The position numbers and the translations under genes were made by a program. A stretch of 64,000 bases of DNA from Dyadobacter sp. CY343 (lineage in GTDB: Bacteria; Bacteroidota; Bacteroidia; Cytophagales; Spirosomataceae): the NCBI RefSeq assembly GCF_021390335.1, contig NZ_JAJUXK010000001.1, positions 62,001-126,000 on the forward strand. The letters run 5' to 3'. This document shows, piece after piece, positions 9,547 through 19,500 of this stretch. Every line of letters starts with the position of its first letter. Position 1 is the first letter of the stretch. Under the pieces are notes generated by a model that saw only the letters and a program-made list of their open reading frames with translations, had not been told where the DNA came from and did no database searches.

Positions 9547-10803
9547 TTGGGTCCGGGAATATATCAGCTAGCAATCAATCTCTTCGCGTCAGTAGTCAAG
9601 GTTGCTGCGCCTTTTAATAAAAAAATACAATTAGGCGTCGATGGTCGCCGGGACGTTTTTGACGATCTAACAAAAACACTTTCCGCCAATGCAGAGCGTC
9701 GCCCGGTAGCCTGGTTTCATGCAGCTTCACTAGGTGAATTTGAGCAGGGCAGACCGGTTATGGAAGCGTATAGAGCGGTTTATCCCGATCACTTCCTGCT
9801 GCTGACTTTCTTCTCGCCTTCTGGCTATGAAGTTCGAAAAAATTACGCCGGGGCCGATTTTGTGTGCTATCTTCCAATTGATACACAGGCTAATTCAACT
9901 CGGTTCGTTGAGCTGGTCAGACCTGAAATCGCTTTCTTCATCAAATACGAATTTTGGTTCAACTACTTGCGGGCGCTGAGGAAAAACGGTACTTACATCG
10001 TTTCTTTCTCATCAATTTTCCGCCCGAGCCAGATTTATTTCAAACCGCATGGATTCCTTCACCGGCAAATGCTGGCTTGCGTCGATCACCTTTTTGTCCA
10101 AAATCAGGAGTCAATATCCATGCTGCATCAAATCGGCATAACAGCTTGCAGTATTGCGGGTGATACACGATTTGACAGGGTCAGAGAAATTGCGACTAAG
10201 GCGCGGGACTTGCCAGAAATGACGGCATTCAAGAGCGGGAAAACCTGTTTGATTGCGGGGTCGGTGTGGGAAGCGGATATGGAGGTTTTGATCCCGGTTT
10301 TAAATCATTTTGAAAAGCAGCTGAAAGCGATCATAGCGCCGCACGAAATCAAAAAAGAAGAAATAGAAATCTGGCGAAAACAGCTGAAAGGAAAGTCTGT
10401 TCTGTATTCTGAACTACATTCTAAAACTGACACGAATGCTTACGATTTCCTCATCATCGACAATGTAGGAATGCTTTCGTCCCTCTATAAATATGGTGAA
10501 ATGGCGTGGATAGGAGGCTCTTTCGGCGTCGGGCTGCACAATATTCTGGAAGCTGCGACTTTCGGGTTACCGGTGATTTTTGGGGATAAGAGCTATCACC
10601 GTTTTCAGGAAGCGGTGGATCTTGTTAAGTTGGGCGGTGCATTTCCTGTGTCCGATTCGGCGGGTGCTGAACAATTAGTAGGACAGTTTTTAGGAGATCA
10701 TCAGGACAGGGAAAAAGCGGGCCGGATTTCTGAAAACTACGTCGCCTCCGGGACCGGCGCCACGGACATTATCATGAGCAAGGTGAAACAGATTATTGGC
10801 TGA
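9547..10803 (+). CDS. waaA: 3-deoxy-D-manno-octulosonate (Kdo) transferase
   Basis: WaaA attaches Kdo to the lipid A precursor at the inner membrane in lipopolysaccharide synthesis. The product (418 residues) shows the N-terminal membrane-associated helix IYQLAINLFASVVKVAAPFN, the catalytic-glutamate motif HAASLGEFEQGRP (about E64), the mid-domain FIKYEFWFNYL and the GT-B donor-side motif GGSFGVGLHNILEAATFGLPV. The start is TTG at 9547: the frame has no ATG between the upstream stop (9451) and the conserved N-terminus. A non-ATG start may keep expression modest. It is convergent with the ROK regulator gene, with only 19 bp between stops. Confidence 0.93.
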   Translation: MGPGIYQLAINLFASVVKVAAPFNKKIQLGVDGRRDVFDDLTKTLSANAERRPVAWFHAASLGEFEQGRPVMEAYRAVYPDHFLLLTFFSPSGYEVRKNYAGADFVCYLPIDTQANSTRFVELVRPEIAFFIKYEFWFNYLRALRKNGTYIVSFSSIFRPSQIYFKPHGFLHRQMLACVDHLFVQNQESISMLHQIGITACSIAGDTRFDRVREIATKARDLPEMTAFKSGKTCLIAGSVWEADMEVLIPVLNHFEKQLKAIIAPHEIKKEEIEIWRKQLKGKSVLYSELHSKTDTNAYDFLIIDNVGMLSSLYKYGEMAWIGGSFGVGLHNILEAATFGLPVIFGDKSYHRFQEAVDLVKLGGAFPVSDSAGAEQLVGQFLGDHQDREKAGRISENYVASGTGATDIIMSKVKQIIG

Positions 10804-10822
10804 ATCACCTTGCCGAAAGATT

Positions 10823-12055
10823 TTAAGGGAATTCCTTTACAATAAGATGCTCGAATAAATGCGCCTGAGTGCCCAGAAGCCGCGCTTTCGGGCCAAGCTT
10901 AGATATATGTGTCGTCAGTGAATTCTTGAAATCAGACAGGCAGTATTTATTGATCGCCTGCTCGATAGGGTTTGAAATAAATGGTCCAGCCTCGGCAAGT
11001 AACCCCCCTACTATAATTACTTCGGGGTTAAAAAGGTGCACCGCCGTCGCCAGTCCCTTACCCAGTTCCGTACCAACTGTGCTCAGCAGGTCGATCGAAA
11101 ATTCATCACCTGCATGTACTGCTTCAATAATATGAGAAGTTTCCAGCAGGTCAAGATCATTGTTCACGATCTGGGTCAGAATAGTGGCTCTACCAGCGGC
11201 AATCCCCTCTTTCGCCTGGCGGATCAGCGCCATGGCAGAGGTGATCGTATCGAGGCAGCCGATCTTGCCGCAGTGGCAAAGCATACCGTCCGGTTTCACC
11301 TGAATATGCCCCAATTCGCCTGCAAAGCCGGAAGCGCCATTGAAAACTTCTCCATTAATAATAATCCCAAGACCAACGCCCCAGTCAATATTAATGGTCA
11401 GCACCTGTGATTTCTGGACAGCCAGACCAAACCGGTGCTCGCCGATCGTGGTGGCTTTGGTATCATTAAAAAGGCAGATCGGCAGGCGGAAATGATTTCT
11501 TAGGTGTGTAACCAGCGGTACGCCGGGAGGTGTCAGGTTCAGGTAAGTCAGGTTAATGCCCTGTGAAGAATTGATAAGTCCCGGCATCGAAACGCCTATT
11601 CCCCAAAGTTTGCTGGTATTAATATCGTTGGAAGCCAGAAAATCATCGGCGAATTCAAAAAGGCTTTGCAAAAAAGTAGCCGAATCGTCGAGGCGGATAT
11701 CTATTTTTTTTCTGACTATTAGCTGGTTATGCAGATCGAAAACCACCAGTTGCGTATCATGCCTGTTGATGTCCATGATCAGCGTGAGATACTTTTTCGC
11801 ATTCAGTCCATAAAGCACCGGCGGGCGGCCTGCTCTGGCGGGACCCGTGCCAGTTTCGGTAATCCATCCTTCGCGGATCAGGTCGTTGACTATGCCGGTG
11901 GCAGAAGGGATACTGGCGTGAAAAAGCCGCGCCATTTTGTTGATAGAAGTGTCACCGTTTTGATACAAATGGAGCAACAGGTTGCTCTTAACACGGTTTT
12001 TTCGAATATCAATAACCGAATTCGGTTCTTCGGCAACTAGGTCCATTGGGATCAA
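10823..12055 (-). CDS. ROK-family transcriptional regulator (NagC/XylR type)
   Basis: The 410-residue protein has an N-terminal winged helix-turn-helix (NLLLHLYQNGDTSINKMARLF...SATGIVNDLIREGWI) followed by an ASKHA sugar-binding/kinase-like ROK domain. The ROK zinc motif is intact (GELGHIQVKPDGMLCHCGKIGCLD, cysteines near residues 260-270, with the GHI histidine). The phosphate-type loop DINRHDTQLVVFDL is less conserved, as in regulators. ROK repressors typically sense a sugar or sugar phosphate. No sugar genes adjoin it; the nagAB cluster is over 20 kb away, so any link to it is speculative. Confidence 0.9.
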   Translation of the reverse strand: MIPMDLVAEEPNSVIDIRKNRVKSNLLLHLYQNGDTSINKMARLFHASIPSATGIVNDLIREGWITETGTGPARAGRPPVLYGLNAKKYLTLIMDINRHDTQLVVFDLHNQLIVRKKIDIRLDDSATFLQSLFEFADDFLASNDINTSKLWGIGVSMPGLINSSQGINLTYLNLTPPGVPLVTHLRNHFRLPICLFNDTKATTIGEHRFGLAVQKSQVLTINIDWGVGLGIIINGEVFNGASGFAGELGHIQVKPDGMLCHCGKIGCLDTITSAMALIRQAKEGIAAGRATILTQIVNNDLDLLETSHIIEAVHAGDEFSIDLLSTVGTELGKGLATAVHLFNPEVIIVGGLLAEAGPFISNPIEQAINKYCLSDFKNSLTTHISKLGPKARLLGTQAHLFEHLIVKEFP

Positions 12056-12380
12056 AACTCTTTTTGAGGTGTATTTTTAAGATTCTTTACAAGAAAGGCC
12101 AACTAATGTATGAAAAAAGACACGAACACTTCATTTTTTTAAAAAATATTATTTAATGAAATGAACATTCTGACAATACTATAAGCATCGTTTTTGAGTT
12201 ACATAAGGTTGGCGTATTTGTACTGGCTGTGCGGGCTTGGCAAATTTGATGAGTAAAGCACTTATCCCGTCAAAAACTACTGGACTTGAAGTGACTCAAA
12301 TGTCTTCACCGGGAACAATTTTGATGGAATTTTGAAAATCTCCTTTTAATTTTCTGTACTTAGACAAAAAATATTTACGA
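12056..12380. other. 325-bp divergent intergenic region, no gene seen
   Basis: This AT-rich spacer separates the ROK regulator (minus) from rsgA (plus). Both promoters should lie here. I see several TTTG-like elements but no convincing TAnnTTTG pair, no long palindrome that would mark a ROK operator, and no coding-like frame. Confidence 0.5.
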
Positions 12381-13316
12381 ATGGGTTTGAACAAAGGCTT
12401 GGTGCTGCGCTCGACCGGTTCATGGTACGAGGTACGTGACGATACGGACGGCCATATCTGGCAATGCAGACTAAAAGGAAAATTTAAGACGCTGGGGTTA
12501 AAAGTTACCAATCCTATTGCAGTTGGCGATTTTGTTAAATTTGAAATAGAAGATGAGGGCGAGAATTTCGGCATTATACACGAAATTCTGCCGAGGGAAA
12601 ATTACGTAATCCGCCGATCGGTACATAAAACTGCCCACGCCCATTTGCTCGCGGCCAATGTTGATCAGGCTATATTGATCGCAACGCTGGTGTTTCCACG
12701 AACTTCACTCGGTTTCATCGACCGTTTTCTGGTCGCGATTGAATCTTTCCGCATTCCGGGCGTACTCGTTTTTAATAAGCAAGACCTGCTCAATGACGAG
12801 ATGAAGGAGTTTCAGTCGGAGTTAATGGAGCTGTATGAAAGTCTGGGATACCGGTGTCTGGCTGTTACTGCGCTCGCCGAGATCGGGCTGGAAAATTTTG
12901 CTGAATTATTAAATGGCAAGGTTTCGCTGCTTTCCGGTCACTCGGGTGTGGGTAAGTCGACGCTGGTCAATGCGATTGCGCCGGGACTTTCCATTAAAAC
13001 GCAGGAAGTTTCCACATTTGCTAACAAGGGTGTGCATACTACTACCTTTGCTGAAATGTTCGAACTAAGTGAAGGAACCTATATTATTGACTCTCCCGGA
13101 ATTAAAGAACTCGGTCTTGCAGATACCAAGCCCGAGGAAATCAGCCACTACTTTCCCGAAATGCGCGACTTATTAAACCAATGCCGCTTTAATAATTGTC
13201 AGCATATTAATGAGCCGGGTTGCGCGGTGAAAACTGCTGTGACCGAGGGTACCATTGCATTCAGCCGGTATGAGAGCTATCTGAGTATGGTTGGGGGAGG
13301 AGATAACAGGAAGTAG
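12381..13316 (+). CDS. rsgA: Small-subunit ribosome biogenesis GTPase RsgA
   Basis: RsgA is a circularly permuted GTPase that helps mature the 30S subunit. In the 311-residue product an OB-fold comes first (KGLVLRSTGSWYEVRD), then the G4 motif NKQDLL (about residue 132), the P-loop GHSGVGKST (about 188), the switch region GVHTTTFAEM with the TT of G2, G3 DSPGI, and the C-terminal zinc module CRFNNCQHINEPGCAV (from about 268). The G4-G1-G3 order proves the permutation. Length is normal. A heptamer repeat and the mce gene follow downstream. Confidence 0.97.
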   Translation: MGLNKGLVLRSTGSWYEVRDDTDGHIWQCRLKGKFKTLGLKVTNPIAVGDFVKFEIEDEGENFGIIHEILPRENYVIRRSVHKTAHAHLLAANVDQAILIATLVFPRTSLGFIDRFLVAIESFRIPGVLVFNKQDLLNDEMKEFQSELMELYESLGYRCLAVTALAEIGLENFAELLNGKVSLLSGHSGVGKSTLVNAIAPGLSIKTQEVSTFANKGVHTTTFAEMFELSEGTYIIDSPGIKELGLADTKPEEISHYFPEMRDLLNQCRFNNCQHINEPGCAVKTAVTEGTIAFSRYESYLSMVGGGDNRK

Positions 13317-13330
13317 TTTTATAAGTTCAT

Positions 13331-13365
13331 GAGTTTGGAGTTTGGAGTTTAGAGTTTAGAGTTTT
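13331..13365 (+). repeat. Five tandem copies of a GAGTTTN heptamer
   Basis: The sequence reads GAGTTTG twice, GAGTTTA twice and GAGTTTT once without interruption. It fills almost the whole space between rsgA and the mce start codon at 13373 and so lies in the mce translation-initiation region. Confidence 0.85.
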
Positions 13366-13372
13366 GGTTTTT

Positions 13373-13774
13373 ATGAAAAACGTAGAGCATATTGGGATTG
13401 CGGTGAAGGAGCTGGCGGCGGCTGAAAAGTTGTTTTCCACCCTGTTCAATGCGGTACCTTACAAGCGCGAAACAGTTGAATCGGAACACGTTTCTACCTC
13501 ATTTTTTCAAATTAATCAAACCAAAATAGAACTCCTCGAAGCGACCAGCGAGGAAAGTGCTATTGCTAAATTCATTGAAAAAAAGGGAGAGGGATTTCAT
13601 CATATTGCATTTGAGGTAGGAAATATCCACGTCGAAATGCAGCGGCTTCAAAATGAAGGTTTTACACTTTTAAATGCCGAACCCAAAATCGGCGCAGACA
13701 ACAAGCTTGTCTGTTTTCTCCACCCCAAAAGTACGAACGGAATACTGGTAGAGTTGTGCCAGGAGATTAGATAG
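13373..13774 (+). CDS. mce: Methylmalonyl-CoA epimerase
   Basis: The enzyme interconverts the 2R and 2S forms of methylmalonyl-CoA between propionyl-CoA carboxylase and methylmalonyl-CoA mutase. The 133-residue product is a single glyoxalase/VOC-fold protein: VEHIGIAVKEL (metal-ligand His6), STSFFQINQTKIELLEA, GEGFHHIAFEV with the second histidine, and the C-terminal ILVELCQE with the ligand glutamate. The ATG at 13373 matches the family start (MKNVEHIGIAV); a TTG three codons upstream is less likely. The nine codons for ILVELCQEI are found again, with synonymous changes only, at 14021-14047, beyond a block of palindromic repeats. Confidence 0.95.
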   Translation: MKNVEHIGIAVKELAAAEKLFSTLFNAVPYKRETVESEHVSTSFFQINQTKIELLEATSEESAIAKFIEKKGEGFHHIAFEVGNIHVEMQRLQNEGFTLLNAEPKIGADNKLVCFLHPKSTNGILVELCQEIR

Positions 13775-13848
13775 CCGTTTGATCCGGTTTGCAGGTAGCT
13801 CCACAGGAGCTCTTAAAGAAAAAGGGAAATCGATTTCTAGAAACAGGC

Positions 13849-13869
13849 TGCCCCTCTGGGGCATTTTTT
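13849..13869 (+). terminator. Intrinsic terminator after mce
   Basis: TGCCCC (13849-13854) pairs with GGGGCA (13858-13863) over a 3-nt loop and is followed by six T residues. It lies about 75 bp after the mce stop, within the repeat block. Confidence 0.75.
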
Positions 13870-13877
13870 GTGCGAAC

Positions 13878-14016
13878 GGCTCCGGCAGGAGCTACCTGTT
13901 TCTAGCAGACCGATTGTTATGACTATCGCGGCTCCGGCAGGAGCCTCCTGTTTCTAGAAATCATTTGTTATGACCACCACAACTCTGGCAGGAGCCTCCT
14001 GTTTCTAGAAACCATT
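13878..14016. repeat. Three tandem palindromic repeat units, period 51-52 bp
   Basis: Units start at 13878, 13930 and 13981. Each contains a palindromic head (GGCTCCGGCAGGAGCC in unit 2) followed by CCTGTTTCTAGAAA, itself partly palindromic. Unit 1 has GCAGAC after TTTCTA and unit 3 has a decayed head (AACTCTGGCAGGAGCC). Elements related in inverted orientation precede them at 13791-13812 (a caggtagctcc...ggagctc hairpin) and 13833-13846 (TTTCTAGAAACAGG). The whole block 13775-14020 contains no gene. Confidence 0.8.
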
Positions 14017-14017
14017 C

Positions 14018-14074
14018 AGGATTTTGGTAGAGCTGTGTCAGGAAATTGCCCGGTCTTCTTTAGACTGCCTTTAA
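14018..14074 (+). pseudogene. Orphan duplicate of the mce 3' end
   Basis: Read in frame, 14021-14047 encodes ILVELCQEI, identical to residues 123-131 of the mce product 280 bp upstream, and then continues ARSSLDCL to a TAA at 14072-14074. Six of the nine codons differ from the mce copy, and all six changes are synonymous. The match stops abruptly upstream, at the junction with the palindromic repeats. It has no start codon and is a gene-end remnant, not a gene. Confidence 0.7.
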
Positions 14075-14102
14075 TCCACAAAAATGCAGCCTAAGAGCAT
14101 AT

Positions 14103-16553
14103 TCAAAACGGCAAACCAACCGCGATATTCAATATCAAATTCTCCCGCCGCCAGGCTTTGCTTCTAAAATTAATTTCATTGAAGACCCACGGGCTTTTAC
14201 TTAGGTAGGGGCCGTCTGGATTTTCGGGATTTTTATATTGGGTATACCAGGGTTTCCTGAATGGCGTCGCCACGTCAAGTCTGAAAACCAGGAAGGAGAA
14301 ATCAAGTCGCAAGCCAATCCCACCTCCGACAGCAACTTGTTTCATGAAATTATTGCTGATTATTGCTCTTGTGTCATCAAGGATCCGTGTGGTGTCACCA
14401 AATGACCAGATATTTCCTGCATCCATAAACACAGCACCATTAATGATATTGGTAAACTTGACCCTGAATTCGGTATTGAATTCTAATCGGATATCACCAA
14501 ATTGCTGATAACCTAAAAGAGCGAAGCTTGCTGTGTCTGGCTCGACTGCGCCGGGTCCTAGTGATCGTGCACGGAAAGCTCGAATACCAGTGCTACCTCC
14601 ACCGAAATATTGTTTAAATTGAGGGGTAGGCATTGTTCTTGCATTTCCATAAGGCTTAATAAACCCAACCAATAAGCGGTTAGCCCATTTGATCGAAGGC
14701 GTTAAAGTGCGATAATATCGGATATCACCATCTACTTTAACATATTGAAAAACGGGCACTTTCAGAAATTCTTTTGGCAAGGTATCCTCAGGTGACAATG
14801 GTCTCTTCGCAAATAAACTGAGCAGGTTACCACCATAGTCAAGACCGCCAGTCAGCGCAAACTGGTTTTTGCTGAAAGGTCGTGGAGTAGGGCGATAGGA
14901 AATAGTATAATTAGATCCGGCGATGAAATACTTCGAATCAATTATTCGAAGTATACGAAACAAGTCAAGCGGATTGGTGTTCGGGCTCTCGGCAATTTTA
15001 CCAATATTTTCAGTATTAACGCCTCCGGTTTGTACGTAGTTAATCGAAAACGGTGTAAGCGTATGCACTACTTCGGATTTTTTGCTCCAAACATAAGACC
15101 AGTCGGCCCTGATGGAAGTTGTAGTGTAAAGTCCGCGTTGAACCCGGTTTTCATAGTTAAGTGACAAGATAGTCTTTGGCAGCGCCTGGCTTTTTTCTGG
15201 TCGGATTCTTGAAAAAGGAATGATAAACCGGGGGAAAGACAAATCTGCCCTCGCACCATACCGAATATATTCATTGCCGATTCTTCTAAAAGTGCTGGTA
15301 GCTTCAGCTCGATTGCCTCCTAACTGCACGTCAAATCCAAAATAAGCATTGATCGACAACATCTCGGCTCCCTTAAATGTATTCCGGTTCCGCCAGGTTA
15401 CGTCCAGCTGCGAACCACCCAGGTTATTGGATTTGGTACTTGCGCTGAGGGTCGTTTGCAGTGACTTTTTCTTCATCGGCGCCAGATCGTAATACACATC
15501 CAGCAATGCAGAGTCCGAGCGGGGAACCAGATCAAAACGATTTTTTACAAAACGGAAATTTTGAAGGTTAACGAGCCGCGAAAGCGACACTTCGTGCATG
15601 GTGTTCGTGTACATATTCCCACGGCGAAAACCAATTGCGTCGTAGAAAATCCGTCTCTTATAGAGCTTTCCGGGGTCGGTTACCTGAATCCCTCGGCGCA
15701 ACCGGCCGCGGGAAGTGACCACCGTATCGGCACTCTGGTTTTCCTCTGTTCCGGTATTGACAAAAATGTTGTTGATAAAATACTGTTTCAGCGAAGTTTG
15801 CGCGGTTTCTTTTTTTACTTCCAAAAATACATTAACCTGCTGCGGGCCCAACGTAGAATCCGCTCTTCCAATCGTCGAGTCAATTTTTACGATCAGATAG
15901 TCGGGATTAAAAAAGTAATATCCTTTGCCTTTCAATTCCTGATCGATACGCGTTCTCTCCGCAGTAACTACATCCAGGCGGATCGGGTCTCCTTTGCGGA
16001 AAACGGTTTTTTCTTTCGCTTTCACCAGATCTCTGTTGAACAAAGAGCTGTCCGGCACCGTATAACTGATTTCATTGATCACATAGCGCGGCATTACGTA
16101 CGCATCAAATTCCATGGTCGCAGTGCGGCGCTTTTGTTTTTTGCTATTTACAATTTTACCCTGCACAGAAGAGCGATAATAGCCTTCATTGTCCAAAAAC
16201 GAAACCATATTTGCCGCATTGATATCCGCCACGCGCTCTGTTGCAAAGCGCGGTTCTTCCCCCAGTTTATCACGAAACCAGCTACGTAACCCGCCTTCAT
16301 CCTTGGGTTCGCCGATCCAGTAATAAAACCAAACTTTCCATGCAAATCCAAAAAGCGTAGCGTTCGGTGGCGGCTTCACTAATCCTTCGAGCTGATCTGC
16401 TACTCCCGATACATTGGGTTTGGAAATAGTGTCCGGCTGCACATTTACCTTGCTTCCTACATACAAACTTTGTCCGGCAGGGACATACTTATTCACCGAG
16501 CATCCGCCTAGAAATAAACACGTTACCAGTATGACAAATAAACTATTCTTCAT
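14103..16553 (-). CDS. TamA/BamA-family outer-membrane protein (lipoprotein, surface antigen D15 type)
   Basis: The 816-residue product begins with a lipoprotein signal (MKNSLFVILVTCLFLGGCSVNKYVPAG, Cys at residue 18), then POTRA-like segments (YVINEISYTV; QYFINNIFVNTG) and a long C-terminal barrel. The barrel has the D15 signatures FKQYFGGGSTGIRAFRARSLGPG and VGGGIGLRLDFSFLVFRLDVATPF and ends in a beta strand (ILNIAVGLPF). The ATG at 16553 overlaps the end of the upstream TamB-like gene by 11 bp; an in-frame upstream start would add seven codons. Pairing with TamB suggests a role in envelope protein or phospholipid transport. The N-terminal lipid anchor is characteristic of Bacteroidota members. 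Confidence 0.88.
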   Translation of the reverse strand: MKNSLFVILVTCLFLGGCSVNKYVPAGQSLYVGSKVNVQPDTISKPNVSGVADQLEGLVKPPPNATLFGFAWKVWFYYWIGEPKDEGGLRSWFRDKLGEEPRFATERVADINAANMVSFLDNEGYYRSSVQGKIVNSKKQKRRTATMEFDAYVMPRYVINEISYTVPDSSLFNRDLVKAKEKTVFRKGDPIRLDVVTAERTRIDQELKGKGYYFFNPDYLIVKIDSTIGRADSTLGPQQVNVFLEVKKETAQTSLKQYFINNIFVNTGTEENQSADTVVTSRGRLRRGIQVTDPGKLYKRRIFYDAIGFRRGNMYTNTMHEVSLSRLVNLQNFRFVKNRFDLVPRSDSALLDVYYDLAPMKKKSLQTTLSASTKSNNLGGSQLDVTWRNRNTFKGAEMLSINAYFGFDVQLGGNRAEATSTFRRIGNEYIRYGARADLSFPRFIIPFSRIRPEKSQALPKTILSLNYENRVQRGLYTTTSIRADWSYVWSKKSEVVHTLTPFSINYVQTGGVNTENIGKIAESPNTNPLDLFRILRIIDSKYFIAGSNYTISYRPTPRPFSKNQFALTGGLDYGGNLLSLFAKRPLSPEDTLPKEFLKVPVFQYVKVDGDIRYYRTLTPSIKWANRLLVGFIKPYGNARTMPTPQFKQYFGGGSTGIRAFRARSLGPGAVEPDTASFALLGYQQFGDIRLEFNTEFRVKFTNIINGAVFMDAGNIWSFGDTTRILDDTRAIISNNFMKQVAVGGGIGLRLDFSFLVFRLDVATPFRKPWYTQYKNPENPDGPYLSKSPWVFNEINFRSKAWRRENLILNIAVGLPF

Positions 16554-19500
16554 TTCGCTTGTTAAAAAATTCACGGAACAGATCGTAATCGGCGGTTATG
16601 ATGAAACTCACGCCGGTTTCTATAATAAAACCTTCCAGGATTGACTGATATTGATTTTTACGATAGCCCCTGAAAAGATACCTGCCATCCTTAGTGATTG
16701 AATAGTCAAGTGCGATGTTGTCAAAAACTTCAGACGAACTAGCGGAGTTGTTTTGGCTTTCCAGCTCGAAGTTTTTACCTACTGAAACTTTCAAACGGTC
16801 GTTCAGAAACGCTTTGCTTAATCCAAGGTTCAAATCTGTACGCGCACCAGTAGTCTGGTCTGCGGTAGAATTTACGCCTATGTCCAGGTCCACTCCCTTA
16901 ATCAGATCGGAAGCCAGGTTATTCAACTGGTCACTCAGCAACTGGCTCACGCTTTGGCGGGCTACCGCTTCTGCGCTGGAACCAAGGTTGAAGCCGGGCG
17001 AAGATTGATCTGTAATGAATTTGTTGGTGATCAACAAGGCAAATGCCTGTTTGTTCATTTCCGACGGGTTATTCTGCATATCATTCCAGAAGGTCTGGTT
17101 GGAAATGTCACTCCTGATCTGTTCGTCGATCTGTGTTTTGGGAAGAACGATATTGAAGGTAATATTCGGAGTAGTCAGATTTCCGGTAATGACGATTTGA
17201 ACTTCAATAGGGATTTTGCCCGCTCCCTGGAATTTGGAAGAAATTGATCCCGGGTCGACCATTACCGGATATGCTGCTGTGATATTTAAATCAGCTTTCA
17301 TCGGGTCGCCTGTCCAGAGCAGTGTACTTCCTTCCTTAATCTCAAACTGCCTTTTCAGGATTTGCAGGGTCAGGTCGTAAGAACCTTCTGTCAGATCGTA
17401 TGAGCCTAACAGGAATAGCTGACCGTTTGGAGCGATACCCGTATTTAGCTGCGCATTTCCTTTTAGTCTGATATTGTCGCCATTCAATTCATCGATCACT
17501 ACTTTAAACTCAGACTTATCATCCACCGTTACATCAAGCGAAATCTGGGAAGCGAAATCGACAACGATATTTTCTGATTTCTCAGCCGAATCGGCCAAAG
17601 CGACTTGCGTAGAGTCGCTCATATCCACGAATTCAATAACCCCTTTTGTGGCGTCGCCAGCTTCGGTCGCATCGTTGGGCATTACAAAAGTGATATTGCT
17701 TCCTGGGTCGACTTTAACACTTCCGTCGATCACAGACTTGCTACCCACACCTTTTACAGTCAGGTTAGCATCGATATTTGCTTTGCCAAAAAACAGTTCG
17801 TTTTCCTTTTGTGTCGAGTTCAGTACATTGAAATTCTTACCCTGGATCGTCAGATCATAACCTACATTCGGGATATTCGCGATATTGACATTCCCATTGA
17901 TCTTCATCTGCTGATTCACTGAATCGGCGATCGTGAAATTGTTGAAATTGATCGTCTGACCGTTGAACTGAATTTTCTGATTTGCAAGAGAGTACCGTGA
18001 TCCGAGTTGAGTCGCATTGAAGGCAACATTATCAAAATTAACAGCTCCATTCAGTCGCGGACTGTCGGTAGCACCGGTAATCGCAATATCGCCGGTCAGA
18101 TTTCCTTCTGCCCTTTTCAGTTCACCAAAACTAAATGCCTCGATCGTCTGCGCACTCAGCTTTTTAAGTGCCATTTTGAAGTCCATCGGAGATTCCGATT
18201 TCAGGTTGTAGCTACCGTCAATCGCAATATCGTTCTGGGCGCTCACCAGTGACATCGCAACTTTGATCAGGTCTTCGGTTTCGTTGGTAGATTTCAGTGA
18301 CAGATTACCCACCGGAATTTTAGTAACCGCCAAACTATCGATTGTCAGGTCGCCCGTGTACACCGGCGCCGTCATGTAGTTGCTCAAAAGTACTTTTCCA
18401 TTCAATATCCCCGTCGCCATCGTGGAGTCGCGGGTAGCGATCTCGATCAGTTTTCCAATTGAAATATTGGACATCGCAATATCCAGCGGACTATTCGGCT
18501 CGGGTGTAGTAGAGTTGATCACCAGCGACTGCTCGCCATTTTTGATCAGGAAATCCTTTACATAAACACTATCCGTAGCATATTGAATATAGCCCGAAGT
18601 GTCAGTCGCCCATTCGCTGTAATTCAAAAGCAGGTTTTCTCTCAGGTTGAGGCGGTACCGGTTATCGGCAATCATCAGGTCACCTTTCACCATATGCTGC
18701 TCGGTATTCACCGAATCCCTTACTATGAAGTCAAACTTGACATCGTTATTCACAATTTTGCTGGCCAGCGAAGCTTTTTGTATCCTGAAACTGCCGGTAT
18801 TGACAGAACCCACATTCGCATTCAGCGCCGCATTTTCTTCCACCGTACTCAGGTCAACCGACACGCGCTCGATCCGGATACTGTCGTAATCCACCATTGG
18901 AATACTCAGCCGCGCCACGATCGAAGAATCTTTTTGGTTGTCCATTTCAGCATGGAACTGTATCGGGTTCATTTCGCGAAGCTGCGGAACGAACATCGTG
19001 ATGATCGGGTGGTTGGTGACCGTCGCGTCCATCGTGAAGTTTACAGGCTTGGTCACTTCCGTATATGTCAGTTCAGGTGCTTTGAAATGCTTTCCTACCT
19101 CCGTCAGCAATGCATCGCCCAGTTCGGTATAAGAATAATCGCCTTCCATTTTTACCTTCAAAAAAGGCGAATCTATATTGGCCTGCCGCTTTCCGCTTGA
19201 ATCCGTCAGCGCCATATTGATATTCTCAATAGTGGTCGGCCGGCGGTGGTGGGTAAGTACCAGATCATTGATATTGACCGTTCCAAGTGGATTTTCAGGA
19301 TTAGTGGAAGGCATATCTACCTTAATATCTCCTTTGATTTGCAAAGAATCTGCATACAAATTGAGCGCGGTCAGATCGAGGTGATCGATGGAAACATCGG
19401 CTTTTACAGTAGGATATTCTTTGGAAAGGTCAGCCTGGGCAGTGAGGTTCACGTCAATATTGCGATCCTGCATATCGGCAGTTACATTCGCTAGTCCGTG

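Noticed and set aside
13878..14016. Possible CRISPR array
   Set aside because: The 51-52 bp period has no distinct spacers; the between-motif sequence is itself repeated, only three units exist, and no cas genes are near.
18583..19200. Long plus-strand ORF of 205 codons inside the TamB-like gene
   Set aside because: It lies antisense to a well-supported 1,646-codon gene, has a histidine/arginine-rich composition typical of reverse-frame shadows, and shows no motifs.
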